Below the pieces are notes generated by a model. The model was not told the origin of the DNA, searched no databases, and saw only the letters and a list, made by a program, of their open reading frames with translations. From the NCBI RefSeq assembly GCF_019399895.1, contig NC_091870.1, positions 2,438,001-2,502,000 on the forward strand: a stretch of 64,000 bases of DNA, read 5' to 3'. The position numbers and the translations under genes are program-made. Positions 12,186 through 26,022 of this stretch are shown one piece after another. Source of the DNA: Cardiocondyla obscurior. Its lineage: Eukaryota; Arthropoda; Insecta; Hymenoptera; Formicidae. Each line of letters begins with the position of its first letter. Position 1 is the stretch's first letter.

Positions 12186-13424
12186 CTCTTTATTGTTACA
12201 TTATACATTTGAAATCGTGCGTTTTTAATATTGTTATCGAATATGAAAGGAATTGATAAAAAAAAAGTGAATTGGAGAATTTTTATAATTTTTATAGATG
12301 TATGTTATTAAAAGGTAAATTTTTCGAGATCGATAATTTTATAGGTACGTATGTTTCGGGAAAGAATTTGTGCACAATATTAAATGAATGTAACTAATTA
12401 GAATTTATTGGTAATGAACTTAAATTAATATAGTATTTTTTTTAAATAGAAAGGTATTTTAAAAGTATTTTAAAACACGGTATCTTTTAAAACTATTTTA
12501 TTAACATTACCTCGTTTATCTTGTATATCAGACAATTCTATATTTATCTGTTTTTTAAATCCGTTTGTTTATTTGCTTGCTTTCAATATACATTCTTCGC
12601 TGAAACAGATTGCGTAATTTTCTTGTTGATGAATCTGTAATCCATAATTATGCGCCATAATTATTCCACGTTATAAGATTCTTTCAGCAACTTGAAACCG
12701 ATTTTTTTTTTTCTTTTTTAAAGAAAATTCTGATTGCATAACATCTTCTTTCTCAGTTTTTCAGTATCCGATATTAAATAACCTAGTAACTAAACTGTAA
12801 ATTAAAATTCAGTTTAATTAAAATTTGCTCAGAATAATGTTTTTGTTATCCATTAACGGTTAAAAAAAAAAAAAAAAAAAAGAGATCGTGAAATATTTTT
12901 GTTCGCTTCTCACGCTGTAACGATCGGGTATTTTTTATATCTTTGTTAAAAGGTACGGATGTTAAGAGATACGGGCAAAGCTGCGTACGCCGGTATTAAA
13001 TGCATTCAAGATTTTGATATCGCAGATTTATGCAAGTCGTGATATAAGCAAGCTCATAGAATAATTACCCAGAGTTTTCGAGCGGGGCGTTGGTCGCGAC
13101 ATTTGTATATGCCGCACACGCGCCACATTCCTGCAAGTTTGTCGCAATGCATCTTCATTGCTACTTTTCATAGCGAGATGCTGTCTGAATGTGGAATCGC
13201 GGTTGTCTCGAAGAGACGTATTTCGGTGTCGCGACATCTGGCGAAGTACGATCATTTATTTTAATGGCTTTCCTCTCCGCAGTCAAATCCGCGATAGGAA
13301 ATTTTAACACGAAACACTTTTTAGTCTATCTCTCCTTTCACGAGAAATATTTTTTTATATAGACATTAAAAAAAAATCAAGACTTTGATGTCTCATTACC
13401 TTTACTTGAGTATCATCTGATTAC

Positions 13425-13477
13425 AAAAAAAAAAAAAAAAAAAAAAAAAATAATAAATAAATAAATAAATAAATAAA
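13425..13477. repeat. poly-A followed by (AAAT)n
   Basis: A run of about 26 A residues passes directly into about six copies of AAAT. This could be an old retroposon tail, but I see no element body on its left, so it is called only as a simple repeat. Confidence 0.85.
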
Positions 13478-14712
13478 CCTACAAGGAACATAAAGCTGTG
13501 CAAAGAAATTAGCAGTTTACTTGAGATAACTAGGGCAAGAGCAAAATATTTTGACACGAGATTCTAAAAATATCACTCGAGATTATAAATATGTAAAGTG
13601 GAGCGTTTCAGTAAAAATCTTCCGCCGTACTTTGAGCGGCAAAGTTTTCGCAGCGTAGCGTTAGCAGCGTAGCGACACGTACACACGCGATCGCGTCCAA
13701 TACATACGCGCGGCAGCAACAAATTAGCGGTCCTGGAATAAATTGAAAGGTTTAGTGGAACTAGACAGCGCGGAGCGGAATACGTAATTGTCTGAGATCA
13801 GCTTAGGCCGCCCAACCGCAGGTGGTCTAATTGCGAGCGAGCTTTCCCTTCGGTAATCGTGCTATGGGGATGTCATATTACACGTGTAGAGATAATGCAT
13901 CGTCCATGCAAATTCGTGTCTTGCGTGCCTAACGTTTATCCTTCATCGTCATTCTCTCTCGGGCGCGAAATTCTCGAGTGTGTGCCGACGCTGGTAAGCG
14001 ATGGTCAGGATCCTTCGGTATCCTTGATTTTAATTATCCTACAATTATCGACATTCGATTATTCCCCCGAGCTCGGTTTTACTCACCTTTTCGCCCGTCT
14101 CCGCGAGAATCGGATAATTCATACCGCGGATTAAATCGATTAAGCCAGCGACAATACCGTAAGTCGCGAGTGAGAGATATCGGTTCTTCCGTCGATGGAA
14201 AAATCTTTACCGTCGCACTCGCGATGTAAAATTATTTCTCTATACGTCCGGTACACGTTAGGCCGATGCAAAAGTGATTTGTAGAGTACTTACGTTGTGG
14301 AGGGCGAGGCGAACTTTTCCGCAATACCATTGTAACACCAGAGCGATTTACTGTCGATAATTTATTTCTGATTATAGATACAATATACATCGTAGGCTAG
14401 ACGAAACACTTATTAAGTATATTAGCCTATCTATAGATGGTACGATGTGAACGTAACGAGTTAGGAATGTAAAACGGATAGAAACTCATTACCGCCGCGT
14501 ACAACGCGACGGCGTTCGAGGGAACGCAAGTTCGATTGATGAATGCGAGGATGATCTCTTTTATAGTTTTTTCGTATCCCGCGATAATAGAGGGATTTAC
14601 GCCCGCGCGCTTCGAGCGAATACGTTTTGCGTGTTATCTGTCTGTTGTCTGCGTGTGTGAGTATATGCGTGTGTATGTACGCGTGGATGTAAACGGCACC
14701 GTTTTATTTTTA

Positions 14713-14773
14713 CTTTATTTATTTATTTTTTTTTAGCTTTTTTTTATTTATTTATTTATTTTTTTTTTTTTAT
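14713..14773. repeat. T-rich (TTTA)n tract
   Basis: Two short (TTTA)n runs separated by T-runs and one AGC interruption. Confidence 0.8.
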
Positions 14774-17700
14774 TGAACATCATTGTCGCGACATTTTATC
14801 ACTCTTGTCTTATTTAATTTAATTAGCCACTCTCGCACGAGTGGAGAGTGCGATCGAAAGTAATTTAATAATATGTACACGGCCACTTATTAGAGTAACG
14901 TCCAACACGGAACTGGCAGTATTCCGATGTGCGGTGTTCCGATCCGATTTGCGCTCTGTTCCAAAATTTGTTTAGAAATTACCGATTTATAATTCATGAC
15001 TTGACGTATAAAAAATTTTTCCCTTTTTTTTTTTTCACAAGTTGAGAAAATTGAATTATATAAATTATCTTTTCTGATGCACTGCTAAATTATTTCGCTT
15101 CCCGTTATAAAAGCTATTGATTTAACATTAAAATATTCTTGTATGAAATTATACGCCGTTATATGAATTAATTAATTTACTTTTAAGCAGAACGAGTCTT
15201 TTAAATATTATGAAAGTTATTTGCAAAATCTGCGCAAAATACAATTTTTTATGTTTTTTTTTTTAATTTATATAATAAAAATCCAACGTGCCAAGTATTA
15301 GAATTTCATTGAATAATTATTAACAAGGCAGATTTATAACATAATAAAATTCAAATCAGTTTCCAATATCTGTTTTCGGAAAGCATTTTGCACCTATCAT
15401 TTCCGTGCGCGATAATCGTCAGAATTTTTATTGAAACTACGTCCATTCATTATCGCGTGTACTTTATCGGAATCGTTCATCGTTCGTGAGTCAATTACTA
15501 ATTTCATATACATCCGCGATCCAATCGTTCTCCACAATTAATGGATACGAACGGAGCACGGCGATCTCATCTAAAATTCAAATCCGCGTAACCAACTATC
15601 CGTCAAGAGATAGTTCTTTTTTTTTTTTTTCTCTCTCTCTCTTTTTCTCTCTCCTGCCATACTTACCGTCGTTGCATCAGATTAGATCGCAAATCGAATC
15701 GCTCCGCATTTCTTCGCGCTACTGATCGTGCGACGACGCCCATATCAGCCGATGGCTCGACGTTCTTCCGATATTATTCCTCTCGCACCGGGGGCTTCGC
15801 CGGGGAATGGAGAAGTTCGACCTTGACGAGAATTTTCGCGTGGTTGGGATCGCGAATGGAAGGCAAAGTTTTTTTTTTTCTTCTTTCTCTTTTTGAAACT
15901 TCCAACGAGCGGTTCCATTCGCGCGCCTTCTCATATACGTGAGCTCGCTTTGATTCAACCTCACCATCTTTATTTCCTCTCGTTCCCGTCCCCTTTTTCT
16001 CCGCGGGCTTCCGCGATTCGCACGATGGGCAGCCCCTTTTCTTTTCTTACAACATGTAACGCATTCTAAACGTATTTTCTCCCCCTCTCTCTCTCTCCCT
16101 TTTTACACCTCCCTTTCTTGTCTTTTACCTCTGAAAGCTGATTTAGGAAAGAGAGAGCTTTAAAGTTCCTCCGCTTTTTCTCACCATCTTTCCGATCCGT
16201 TTCCCCCGATGCGAGATAAATCGCACTTTCGTGCGTCACGTTTTTCCGCTTACTTACATATTCACAGCTATAATTTCGATCCCGCCTCCGCGAGAGAGAT
16301 CGGATAAGTCCAGACGAAGCTTCTCTCGGTCAGACCGGATTGATCACGCTTGGACGCCGGCATGCTGGCCGGAAGATCTTGTCGTGGATATTGACATATT
16401 TACAATGTGGAGTTTTGTGAATTATTCTAGTTTCGAATGTGTGATTGTTGATACTCCTCAACGACATCGTATCAGAATATCATTATTTAAAAAGAAACCA
16501 GTCGACAATTTTGTTTTTTTTTTTTATTTATTTATTGTTAAATAATTCGATACGGATTGTCGGCTGGTTCCTTTGCTTCTGCAAGAAGATTCACATAGTT
16601 CTTTCATTTAGACTTGCTTGAAAAATTCAAGTCGAATATTAATTAGATATTAAAAATAATTTTCCGAATTACAATAAAAAGGCCCGAGGAAACGTCATTG
16701 TTTCAGAGTTGTCTGGTAATTTTACATCACCGGTCGTTTCAAATTTTATATAACGCTTTGATATTTTTTAAATTCGAAACAACCCTTTACTTTTTTTTCT
16801 TTTCTTGCAATTCAGAATTTAGCTTAGTCAGAATAATATCTAATCAAATAATCCGACTTTCGTTTTTCGCGCGTGTCTTCGAAATCCACGTTGACATAAA
16901 TGCTAACGAAAGTTCTTCGATTCGAACCCCGAGATCTTGGCGATTGTATCAGAGTGTGGTCGTTCGAAGGAGCCGAATCATCGAACATCGCAGAGGCGTC
17001 GCGCGCATTCACGCAATCGGGAGTTTTTCAACGCGACTTGTGCAGTTTCCATAAATAGACGCGCACGAACACATAGAAAAAGTATGAAAGAGAACAAGAG
17101 AAAGATAGAGAGAGAGTAAGAAGATGAGAAACAGGGGAGGGGAGGGGAAAAAAAGACAAGCGTCGTAATTAACACGCGACAACACCATTGTAGATCATTA
17201 AAAAAAAAAGTAAATAAAAAAACAACTCACGCCCATTCGTGTCTGATGTGCTAAAGGTTAATGAGGAGCATCCACAAGTATGCGGCCGGCAAATTGAATA
17301 TCGGAAAAGTGATCACGCGCTCAGTTTGGTCATACATACGTACGTACGCTCGCGCACACAAGGAAACACGGAATATTTTAAGATTACGTTAAAGCTATTC
17401 GATCTGGCACGCAGCCATCTTCGATGGTCACGTCATACGGCGATTTCGTGTGAGATTTACGAATGTAATTAGCACAGGCACGCTCTCTCATCCGCTGTCG
17501 GATTCAAAGTGTCTTTTTCTCTCTTTTTCTTTCTCTCTTTCTTCTTTTCCAGGATTTCGATGGAAAATGATATCCTTTTTTATTCTATTTTATTAATTTT
17601 TTTTTTTCGATATTCTTGCTGATTAATTCGTGTATCATGCCCGGTAAAAATCGTACAAAAAAAAGGGACAAAAATTTTAATTATACGTACGATAGAGTTC

Positions 17701-18175
17701 CGGAGAACTATTATTTCGATGACCGGCTGCTGATAGATTTTCTAGATCCGCCGCTGATCTAGATGCGGGCGAATAATCACCTCGCATGTACACAAATTCA
17801 TCAGCGAATCTCCGTAAGCTTGAAGGGAGACGAGCTCTTCCGTCCTCTTTGCGCATTGACTGGATGTAACTTTTACAACGGCAATACGTTGCCTCGCGGT
17901 GATACATGATATGCGCACGACGTCGGTAGCATTTAAGTCACACCGTCGCTCGTTTTGCCGAATTATCCGCGGTGTTTCGCGCCGTGAGCGCATTGTAATT
18001 GCAGCGTAACGTACCACGACGTGTTGCTTCTTCGTCGCGCTCGGCACTGTTCATTTATGACGCCTAACGTTACACACTAATTTCCTCCCCCCCCCTCTCC
18101 CCCCCACGACGTTACTCCTCTTGAGTTTTAGTATTCATTATCAGCGCAGTGATACGAGATCGTACACATGCATAC

Positions 18176-18217
18176 ACGCTTGCACGCACGCACGCACGAA
18201 TACACGCACACATACAG
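18176..18217. repeat. (CACG/CACA)n imperfect tandem repeat
   Basis: Alternating purine-pyrimidine words (GCACGCAC, then ACACGCACACATAC). Antisense frames across it give repeated A-C-V-R residues and are artefacts of the repeat. Confidence 0.75.
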
Positions 18218-20266
18218 GCATGTCGTACAAAATGAATCGTATATAGGTAGTGATAAATGCGATAATCGTTATATTGTCGAGACCAACTAAACAACTAAAC
18301 AGCCTTTTAAGTACATATTTACATGCGAGAGAAGTGCCGATCATTCGTCCGTCATCGACAAGGGTGGCCAGTTGTGCGCGTATGTCAGGTAGCACATTTA
18401 ATGCTCGTTTAATTCGTCAAACTTTGGTAAATTCCGCCCGCGCGAGATGTAATGCACCAGCGGAAAATGCAGATTGCATGTATCAATGCCTGGCGCCGTG
18501 GTCATTGATTTAATTGTCGAAATTAGGCTGAGGGGCTTGCCTGCAACTCGGTTTCCATAACCCTTCGTGTGCGCATAATTATTATGCGAATATTGTACAG
18601 AACTGAATATCATTAAACGATAACCGCTCGATTATTCGTCATTAATTCCGTCATTATGAACCGTCCATTAGGAACATGTGATGGTAACGCGATAATAAAT
18701 CTGCATTTTACCTCTTTTTCGGTACTACTAATTTGTGCCACGTCAAACAAAAAAAAAGAGTGGCTTCCCGCAATTTTGTTCGTCTTTCCATTTATACTCT
18801 TCTTCTTTTTTTTTTTCTTCTTTTTTTTTTATCCCGTTGGTCAGATTTTCGAATTAAAAGTATACACATCGTAGCGTAGTTATTGGAAATTTGCACATGC
18901 GAAAAATTGGCAAATATACAGTCAACTGGAAGAAAGTCGATCGATTTATTCTACAACGGTTGAAAATAAAAATATTCCGACGAGTGCTTAATGCCGATAT
19001 TCGGCGTAAGAAGCGACGATAATCGAGTATTATTACATATTTATTTGGTCTTTAAAGTGCTGCCCTTAAATATCGAACAAATAAAATCGACAGTCTAAAA
19101 AAAAGAAGGAAAGAAAAAAGAAAAAAATATCGTTCGGTTCGGCTTGGTTTCACTTCGCACATGTACGCTAGTCTTCCTTTCGAGACTTTATTCGCGAGGA
19201 ACATTATTATCGTAACGAATCAAGCGATCGAAAGTGAAAAAGATCAACGCTACGTGCGACTGTTGAGCGCATGTGAGGGTGTTGAACGAACGGACGCATC
19301 GTTTGACTTATTTTTTTTTTTTTCTATTAGTTACTCTCGCGCGCGACAATCAATTTCTCGGTTATTAGCATAATTACATTTCTCGCTCGAGACGCGTTCG
19401 CTCAAGTATTAAGATTCGACGAATCGTAACGAAGAACTTCCTTTACGAGCATGGATGCGAGCTTATTCGAGCGTGTGCCGCTGATATCGGAGGTGGAATA
19501 ACGAAACCGCGGCACGCACCACTTCTTTTATTTGCGTATCCTACTATCCGAATGAAAAACGGCAACCACCCGCCACAGCGCTCCAAGCGTATCGCGCCTC
19601 TCCATGTTAACTGTTACGTGATTATTCGCTTTTTTTTTCTTTTTTTTTTTTATCCACGTTCCTGTTCTTTCTCTGTTCTTCTATTTCAGTCCGCTTACTC
19701 TAGTCTCCGCTCGTTCACATCCAGTATTATGCGGGAGCGGAATCTACTACGCGCAGTCGGCGCGCCGATTGTCCCTGAATACTAACGCGCGCGTCGCGAT
19801 TACCAAAGCGCGATTCAATCCGCTTTTTAATACAACTATTTAAGGTGTAAATTAAAACGGCACGTCGCCACAGTAAGCGGCCGTTGGAAAAATATTCGCG
19901 TGAAACTGCTGCCACGTGATTTCCGTTTCTCGCGAACGCGCTCACGTTGCGCATACTCGCTCTGGCAGTGGGCCGTTTCTCGGGGAGGGTAGTGGCTGGT
20001 ATAAAAATTGTATAAAGTTGCTTTTACAAACCCTATAAACTGCTGAGCGGATAGATCCATCTCTCTGACTGCGGGAGAGACGTGGAATGCGCAGGATAGG
20101 CAAAAGTTTTAATCCGTAATCGTGTATCGTTTCGAATTTAAAAACGAGGCGCGTCACGCTCGGATACCGACGCGGTCATAAATATATATCAACTTTCATG
20201 TTTAAATTATTGAGAACGTAACACATTGACATTATCCGAAAAGCGGAATGTTCCCTAATATATAAT

Positions 20267-20267
20267 A

Positions 20268-20300
<33 letters not shown>
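20267..20300. repeat. (TC)n then poly-T
   Basis: About twelve perfect TC dinucleotides followed by nine T residues. Confidence 0.9.
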
Positions 20301-23300
20301 CCGCGGAGAAAATATTTTCGTCGTGATAAAGAAGCTTTTGCGATCCAAGAGTAGACTCGCGATATGAAGGAACAGACGAGGGTCCTCTTATCTCTTACTG
20401 GACGGACGTACCCTCGTTCCCGACCCAACGCATCCGACTCGGTATCGTTTTCGGCCAATGTTCCGTTTCGGGAACGACGTCGTTCGCCGAGTGAGTTTGC
20501 TTCGTCGACTTTGTAACGCGACTCTAATTCGCAGCGGTAACGACCTAGCTGCTGCGCTTGTAACCGGAGTCGGAAATTATACCGACGTTTAGTTTTGCGC
20601 CTTAATGAGTGGCGCGCTCTTCGGAGAGGTGCTCGTTGGACGATGTACTTCGCGGACTTAAGTATCCAACATAAATGGCGATGTAAATTGACTAAAGTGG
20701 TAGATTAAGTTGGAAGATTTCGCGCGCGCTTGCACTTTACAATGCATTTATTATTACATTTATAACGAATATTCTCGGTGAAATACAGACGTGTTAATTT
20801 TTATTCGATTCGCTTACGTTTATTCTTACGATTAAAATTAAAAAAAAAAAAAAAATCCCTTTACTGTTTATTGATTAATATCGATAGAGTTGTCGTAAAA
20901 AATTATTTATCTGTAGAGAAAAGTTCTGTTAAAATAATTACGGGGGAAAAAAAAAAAAGAAAAAGAAAAAAAGTTGCATTTTCTTTTCCACGCTGACGAA
21001 AAAGAGATGTCGAAGCATAACTAGATTGCTTTCTCATTCACGTTTCACTTCGCTTGCGTCGCCATAGAGATAACGTTTAACGCCGATCGTAGACGTATTT
21101 TTCTGATTGTCTCGTTCACTCGAATAGATATACGTTTACGTATGAACAATTCGTATAAAGGCAGTCGGCGGAGTAACAATCAGAAATGAAACAATAACAT
21201 TTACCCCGTTGACGTAATATGAGAAAAAGCGTCGCTCATTTTTAATTAAAGCCGGCTGCACGTACGCGGAGCTGCGGACGTCCCGGAAAAGCGAAACGAG
21301 AGGAAAAACGAGCACGTCCGACCGAGCGCGAGCATATAGAAAGTCTCGTTTGCCGGTCACGAACGGTATTCTCATGTCGGATGCTATTATAGTAAAGAAT
21401 AAAAGTGGATGGAAATACCAAGAAACGACGATAGGCACGCGTTGCATGCACACCCCCGGTACCTTCGGTATTGCGCGGCGCCATGCTCACTTCCTAGGCT
21501 CTCCACCTCCCTTTCCGTCCACGCGATTGAAAATGTATCGAAGAATACGATGCTCTGCTACATGAGTGCAGCCGACTAGCGATCTTGAATTATTACAATG
21601 TCTCGAATCACGTTCGTACATAAATCAGCCGAGATCCTTCGCGCAGAAAAGTCGAGAAACGCGCTCCATGCGCGATGGTTAACCCTTTTTATTGAACGTC
21701 AGCGTTATGGTAGCTTTTATCGTGCGCTCGCTATCGAAGGGGCCGTAAATTTTTAACGCAGGTTTTCTTAGCGCCCACCGGTTTATGGTGATTTGTACAG
21801 TTTAATGTTAACCGTGCGATATATATATATAGGTAATAAAATCATATCTTTGAAATTAAAATATTTGAAATTGCTCTTGTGGCAAATCGTTGCGGCAAAT
21901 TAATATGTTTCCGTCGGCCGCGAAAATATCGGTACCGTATCCGACGCGTATATCTGATTTTATATATTCCGATTGTCACGTGCCGGGCGCAATTTTTCAT
22001 CTTGAGATACGCCAGTGTCGCATATAAAAGATACTTCCCTCGCGATGATACTTCTCGTCCTATGAAAACGAATGCTTTCGATCGATGTTCGACCCCGCGT
22101 TAAACCAGTGCTTGCGCAAGTCGCACGGTCGGAGGTGTCGAGCGCGTACACGCGCGAGAGCGTACAGAGTAACGAAGCCGAGCGTGCATCGCGTCCGCTC
22201 CGGAGAACCTCGATGCCGACATTATGCGGCACGACCGCCGCCTTTAACTTGATAAATGAAGGCGGATCGGCGAGTGCCGTCGCGCAGTTCACTACCTCTT
22301 TCCTCCGGGACTTATATATCCTATCCACCGGTGCTTTTTTTATCCGCGGCGGTCGGCAGTAACCGCCTGATTTTCCGGGCCAGCAGGAAAAATGGTGAGG
22401 TAACTGTTCGCGGATGGGAGACAACGGAGGGAAGGGTCCACTAAACGTCCACCTCCGGTCGAGGGGCCGAGGGTCGCTATCTTTTTACCCGGGAAATAAG
22501 GGGCTGGAGACAGGGACTTGATTATCCGGTCGACGGCGACGACAAGAGGCGTTCTTACGTGTGGTCGAGCCATTGTATTACTGATCGTCGAAAACTTTTT
22601 TAATCACGTTCTTCCGTTACGGATATTGTACGACTTTCGCGCTCGGTGCACGCACACGCGCTTTCGGGGCTCAAGACGCTTACTCGCGTGCATTTTTTTT
22701 CTTTTTGTTTTTATTTTTTATTTTTTTTTTTCCATTCATTATTCATATTTTCTGCTACCATTTGCTTCCGTTCGGCGTTCGCGACAGCTTCAAGTTTTAT
22801 TAATAGTTACGAACCCGACGTCGCCCGACTCTGGTGAAACGTGGTGGTACTGAATTATGCGCCGTTTTGAACAAGAAGTCGTTTGCGAGTTCCTAAATGT
22901 ACTTTAAATCGGTCACCGGCTATAATAGCTATTCGCGCGCATCCCGATCGGTCGTAGACGAGAAATATCTAAATGTTACATCTTTTGATTTCCGCTGAAT
23001 AGATCAATAGAACCAAAGAATTACGTAAAATTTGGAGATTGCCTTTTAATAAGGTCGCGAACCGATCGTATATTTTTATTATGCGACACGTGGGAATAAA
23101 TTCGTCGATTCAATTTATTATTCAGTTTACATGAATCCTAGTTTACAAGATTTCACAACCGTTCTTTCGTCAATTTTAATATAATTTAGACAAGAAAATT
23201 ATTCAAATTTAACTTAAATATTCGAATAAAACTTCAGGAGAAAGCTTGGAGAAAATAACAAGCGACGAGTCCTTCCGTAACGACTTCTACGTGTTTCGAC

Positions 23301-24533
23301 GATATCAAGTACGTGCAATACGAGAAAGAAATAGAATAGCAATAGCGCGAGCAAGAATTATGGGTCACGTTGAAAGTGTCGCGCCCCAGCTCGATATTAT
23401 ATACTCGAAACTGCCCGTACCATTTGTAAAGACAAATAGACAGTTTAAAAAAAACTCCCCCCCCCAAACCCCAAAAAAAAAAAAAATAATTTACGAGAGC
23501 TAATTGAATCGGACACGTCTCACATTTCTCGCGCGCACTTGATCGATTAGAACGATGCGTTCTCGTTGTTACTCTCACCGCGTACGCCATTCTTGCGCTC
23601 ACGTGCACGCTATATACGGATTGCACGCATGACCGACTTTCTTCATTATCTTCTGCTTTCTACGGAAATGCTCTCTCGACAAGTAGGAAAATAAATTCAC
23701 TTGATATCTCGTAATATATATATTTTTTTCCTTGTTTTTTTTTTACAACACGGACAGGTTCGTACTTACAGGATTGCGTAAACAATGCAAATGCGTACAT
23801 GGAGAAAGAAAGATTCTGCATATTTGAATTAATTAAGAGGATTTCGTTTTAATTCCGTGCTGTAAAATATTTTCATCCAGCTCGCGCGTGCTGTTTTATT
23901 TTTATTAATTCTGACAGAAAAAAAAGAGAGAAAAAAAAAAAGAAAAATTGCTTTTACGAAATTTAATTTGCCTGATGACGAAGATACGATCGGTAGTCGA
24001 AATCTTGCAAGCGGCGTGGACGAATTTTATTTGCATACCTGCTTGAAAAATATCGCAGTCGATTGCGATTCTATTAATATTAATGTTTCACGAAAGATCT
24101 TTTTTTGTTTATCGTTCGTCGCATAAATGTTCCTTGCTTTGTGACGTAAAAGATCCCGGCTGTTTCTTCGTATTTTTGAAACGCATTAAATACCGCGATT
24201 GAACGTAATGCAAATATCATTATACACGGGCGAATCTCGCTTTGTCTCTGCACCTTTTGTGGCAACTGTCGGAACAGAAGCGTAATTACTGCTGAATCTC
24301 ATAATGCGCAATTTCTATTTCGCGTAAGCTAATTGCGCCGTTTCAGCCCCGAACCGGCGTTCCTTGAATCGCGAAGTACACCGCGATCGCGTTTAATCGA
24401 GATAAATTTAGAAAGTAATCCGAAAAATCATTATCTGCCACGTTGGTTGATAATCGCCGCGGGATGCGGGCTTTTATCGGGCGCTAATTGATTTCGAGAC
24501 GCCGCGCGGAAAAGGAGAAAAGAACAGATAAGG

Positions 24534-24551
24534 AGAGAGAGAGAGAGAGAG
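24534..24551. repeat. (GA)n microsatellite
   Basis: A short perfect run of about nine GA dinucleotides. Confidence 0.85.
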
Positions 24552-25275
24552 CCGAGACGCGCAATCCGATTACGCGGTAATCGCCACCGCAATGTCTTCC
24601 GATCTTAGCGTAGAAATTCGAGATTTTGCTCCTCGTCAATGGTTGGAAATGCGGCGTCAATATTGGAACACGAGACTGGAGGATCGACAAAAGGTTCCTT
24701 GTGCATGCCGGCGGGGAAGAATCGGTGTATCGCGGTACACAGAGTTATATACTGGTCGTAGTGGCCGACGGTCACCCAAGTGTGGATTCCGAAGTGTATA
24801 CTCGGTCAAAGCCGCGGTTGCATGGCAACGATTCGTTCTATCATCCCCCCTGATGCACTCGCTAGCTTCGCCGGCTGAAAGTCCACGAGTCAGTGGACAC
24901 TCGGCGAGTCTATTCGAATTAATCGCGAGAAGAAAGACAAGTAGATACTGGCGGCGCGCGGCGGCCTCCTTTCCTCGAATTCCGGGTCGCTCTTCGCCCC
25001 GTCACACGCTCGTCCTTTTCACCTATCGCTGTCTGCGTTGCGCGCAAGATGTCCCGGAAGACTCGCGTTTTCCTCGCGCCGGAGGTATTTGCCCGTCGTG
25101 TACCCGAAAAGAGAGCCTCGATTGTTTCGAGAGTCTCTTTAAGTTGCGAATCATCGGAATTCCGGGGATCTCCGGGCGAAATAGAAATGAAGTAAAGCGA
25201 AACTTTACGCTCGAATGCTCTCGAGAATTTTTGAGAGAATTGTAAATCGTGGACCCTCGGAATGTTTAAAGAAAG

Positions 25276-25281
25276 TTTATT
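25276..25281 (-). terminator. dpr: possible poly(A) signal of the dpr gene
   Basis: AATAAA on the minus strand (TTTATT on the plus strand). It is the first such hexamer I find downstream of the dpr stop codon at 25931 and would give a 3' UTR of roughly 650 nt. The hexamer is common in AT-rich DNA, so the call is weak and needs 3'-end RNA reads. Confidence 0.25.
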
Positions 25282-25930
25282 AAGCGAAAAAAAAAAAAAA
25301 AAACGTGATTTCGGCGACATCTTGACTGCCGTGGCTTCGATCGAACTTTGTTTAGCTTCGTCGACGTAGAATTACATTTTTATCTGACGAATGGCTGTAC
25401 TTACCCGTGTTTCTCGATCAATACCGTCAGATTTATGATTTTATATTCAATGCCTGATAATCTGTTGTTAATGAAACGATCGTCCATCGACGGCTGTTAA
25501 TGTATCGGAATTTCGTGATGTATGTCTATTACGTTATAGGTATATTACCGTGTATTTGCAATCTCGAATCGCACGCGGTCATATCGCTAAGGGCATCGTT
25601 CTGCGGTGATCGCGCTGCCCTTTCGGACACGTCGTCGCTCGGTTGAATCGACAAACGGCGCGTCCTTGCGAAAGAGTTCATCGTTCCGGTGCACAGTCAA
25701 AAGCGTCCTCGTCGGATGCACATCGTCGCACGTATCTGCAGCTTCCATGACACCTGAGCAATGTTCGCGCAATTCGTGACGGAAACACCTCTCTCTTTCT
25801 TTTTTTGCTCTTTCACACGCTCTCATTCGCTCATTCATTCGCTCCCTCTCTCCTTCTTTCTCTCCCTTTTTCTTCGCACGAAAGTGCTTTTCGATTTCTT
25901 CCTTCGAGAATGCGCGTTGGAATGGAGCAA

Positions 25931-26022
25931 TTAGTAAAGTAGTAGACACAGGCAGAGCAGAAGGGAGTACAGCCTCGGTTGCTTGGCCTGACCGCCGTGC
26001 TGCATTGCCGCGGGATACTCTC
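25931..26022 (-). CDS. dpr: dpr-family protein, terminal coding exon (C-terminal tail and stop)
   Basis: This exon encodes the last 29 residues of the protein after the second Ig domain. The acceptor is CTCTGTTTCAG|GA. The first two bases complete a glycine codon begun by the last base (G) of the exon at 26536-26704. The reading starts E-Y-P-A-A-M-Q-H-G-G, matching the conserved GE(H/Y)PAAMQ segment that follows Ig2 in dpr proteins. It ends with a 13-residue hydrophobic run (LYSLLLCLCLLLY) and a TAA at 25931-25933. A hydrophobic run lying right at the C-terminus, after a small-residue stretch (HGG), suggests a GPI-anchor signal rather than a transmembrane helix with a cytoplasmic tail; that is inference. 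The exon is short enough to be missed by length-filtered gene finders. Confidence 0.9.

Larger units (their letters stand above)
11876..25275. other. non-coding stretch, no gene seen
   Basis: AT-rich DNA with many poly-A/T and simple repeats. Open frames up to 217 codons occur (24592-25245, plus), but none contains a domain I recognise and several overlap on opposite strands. No tRNA with recognisable A and B boxes was found. If the dpr poly(A) site is near 25276, everything to its left is outside that gene. Confidence 0.5.

Noticed and set aside
13425..13477. Poly-A plus AAAT run as a retroposon tail
   Set aside because: No element body, polymerase III boxes or flanking duplication is visible to its left.
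16905..16940. GATTCGAACCCC string resembling a tRNA T-arm on the minus strand
   Set aside because: No A box or cloverleaf-compatible arms lie at the right distance.
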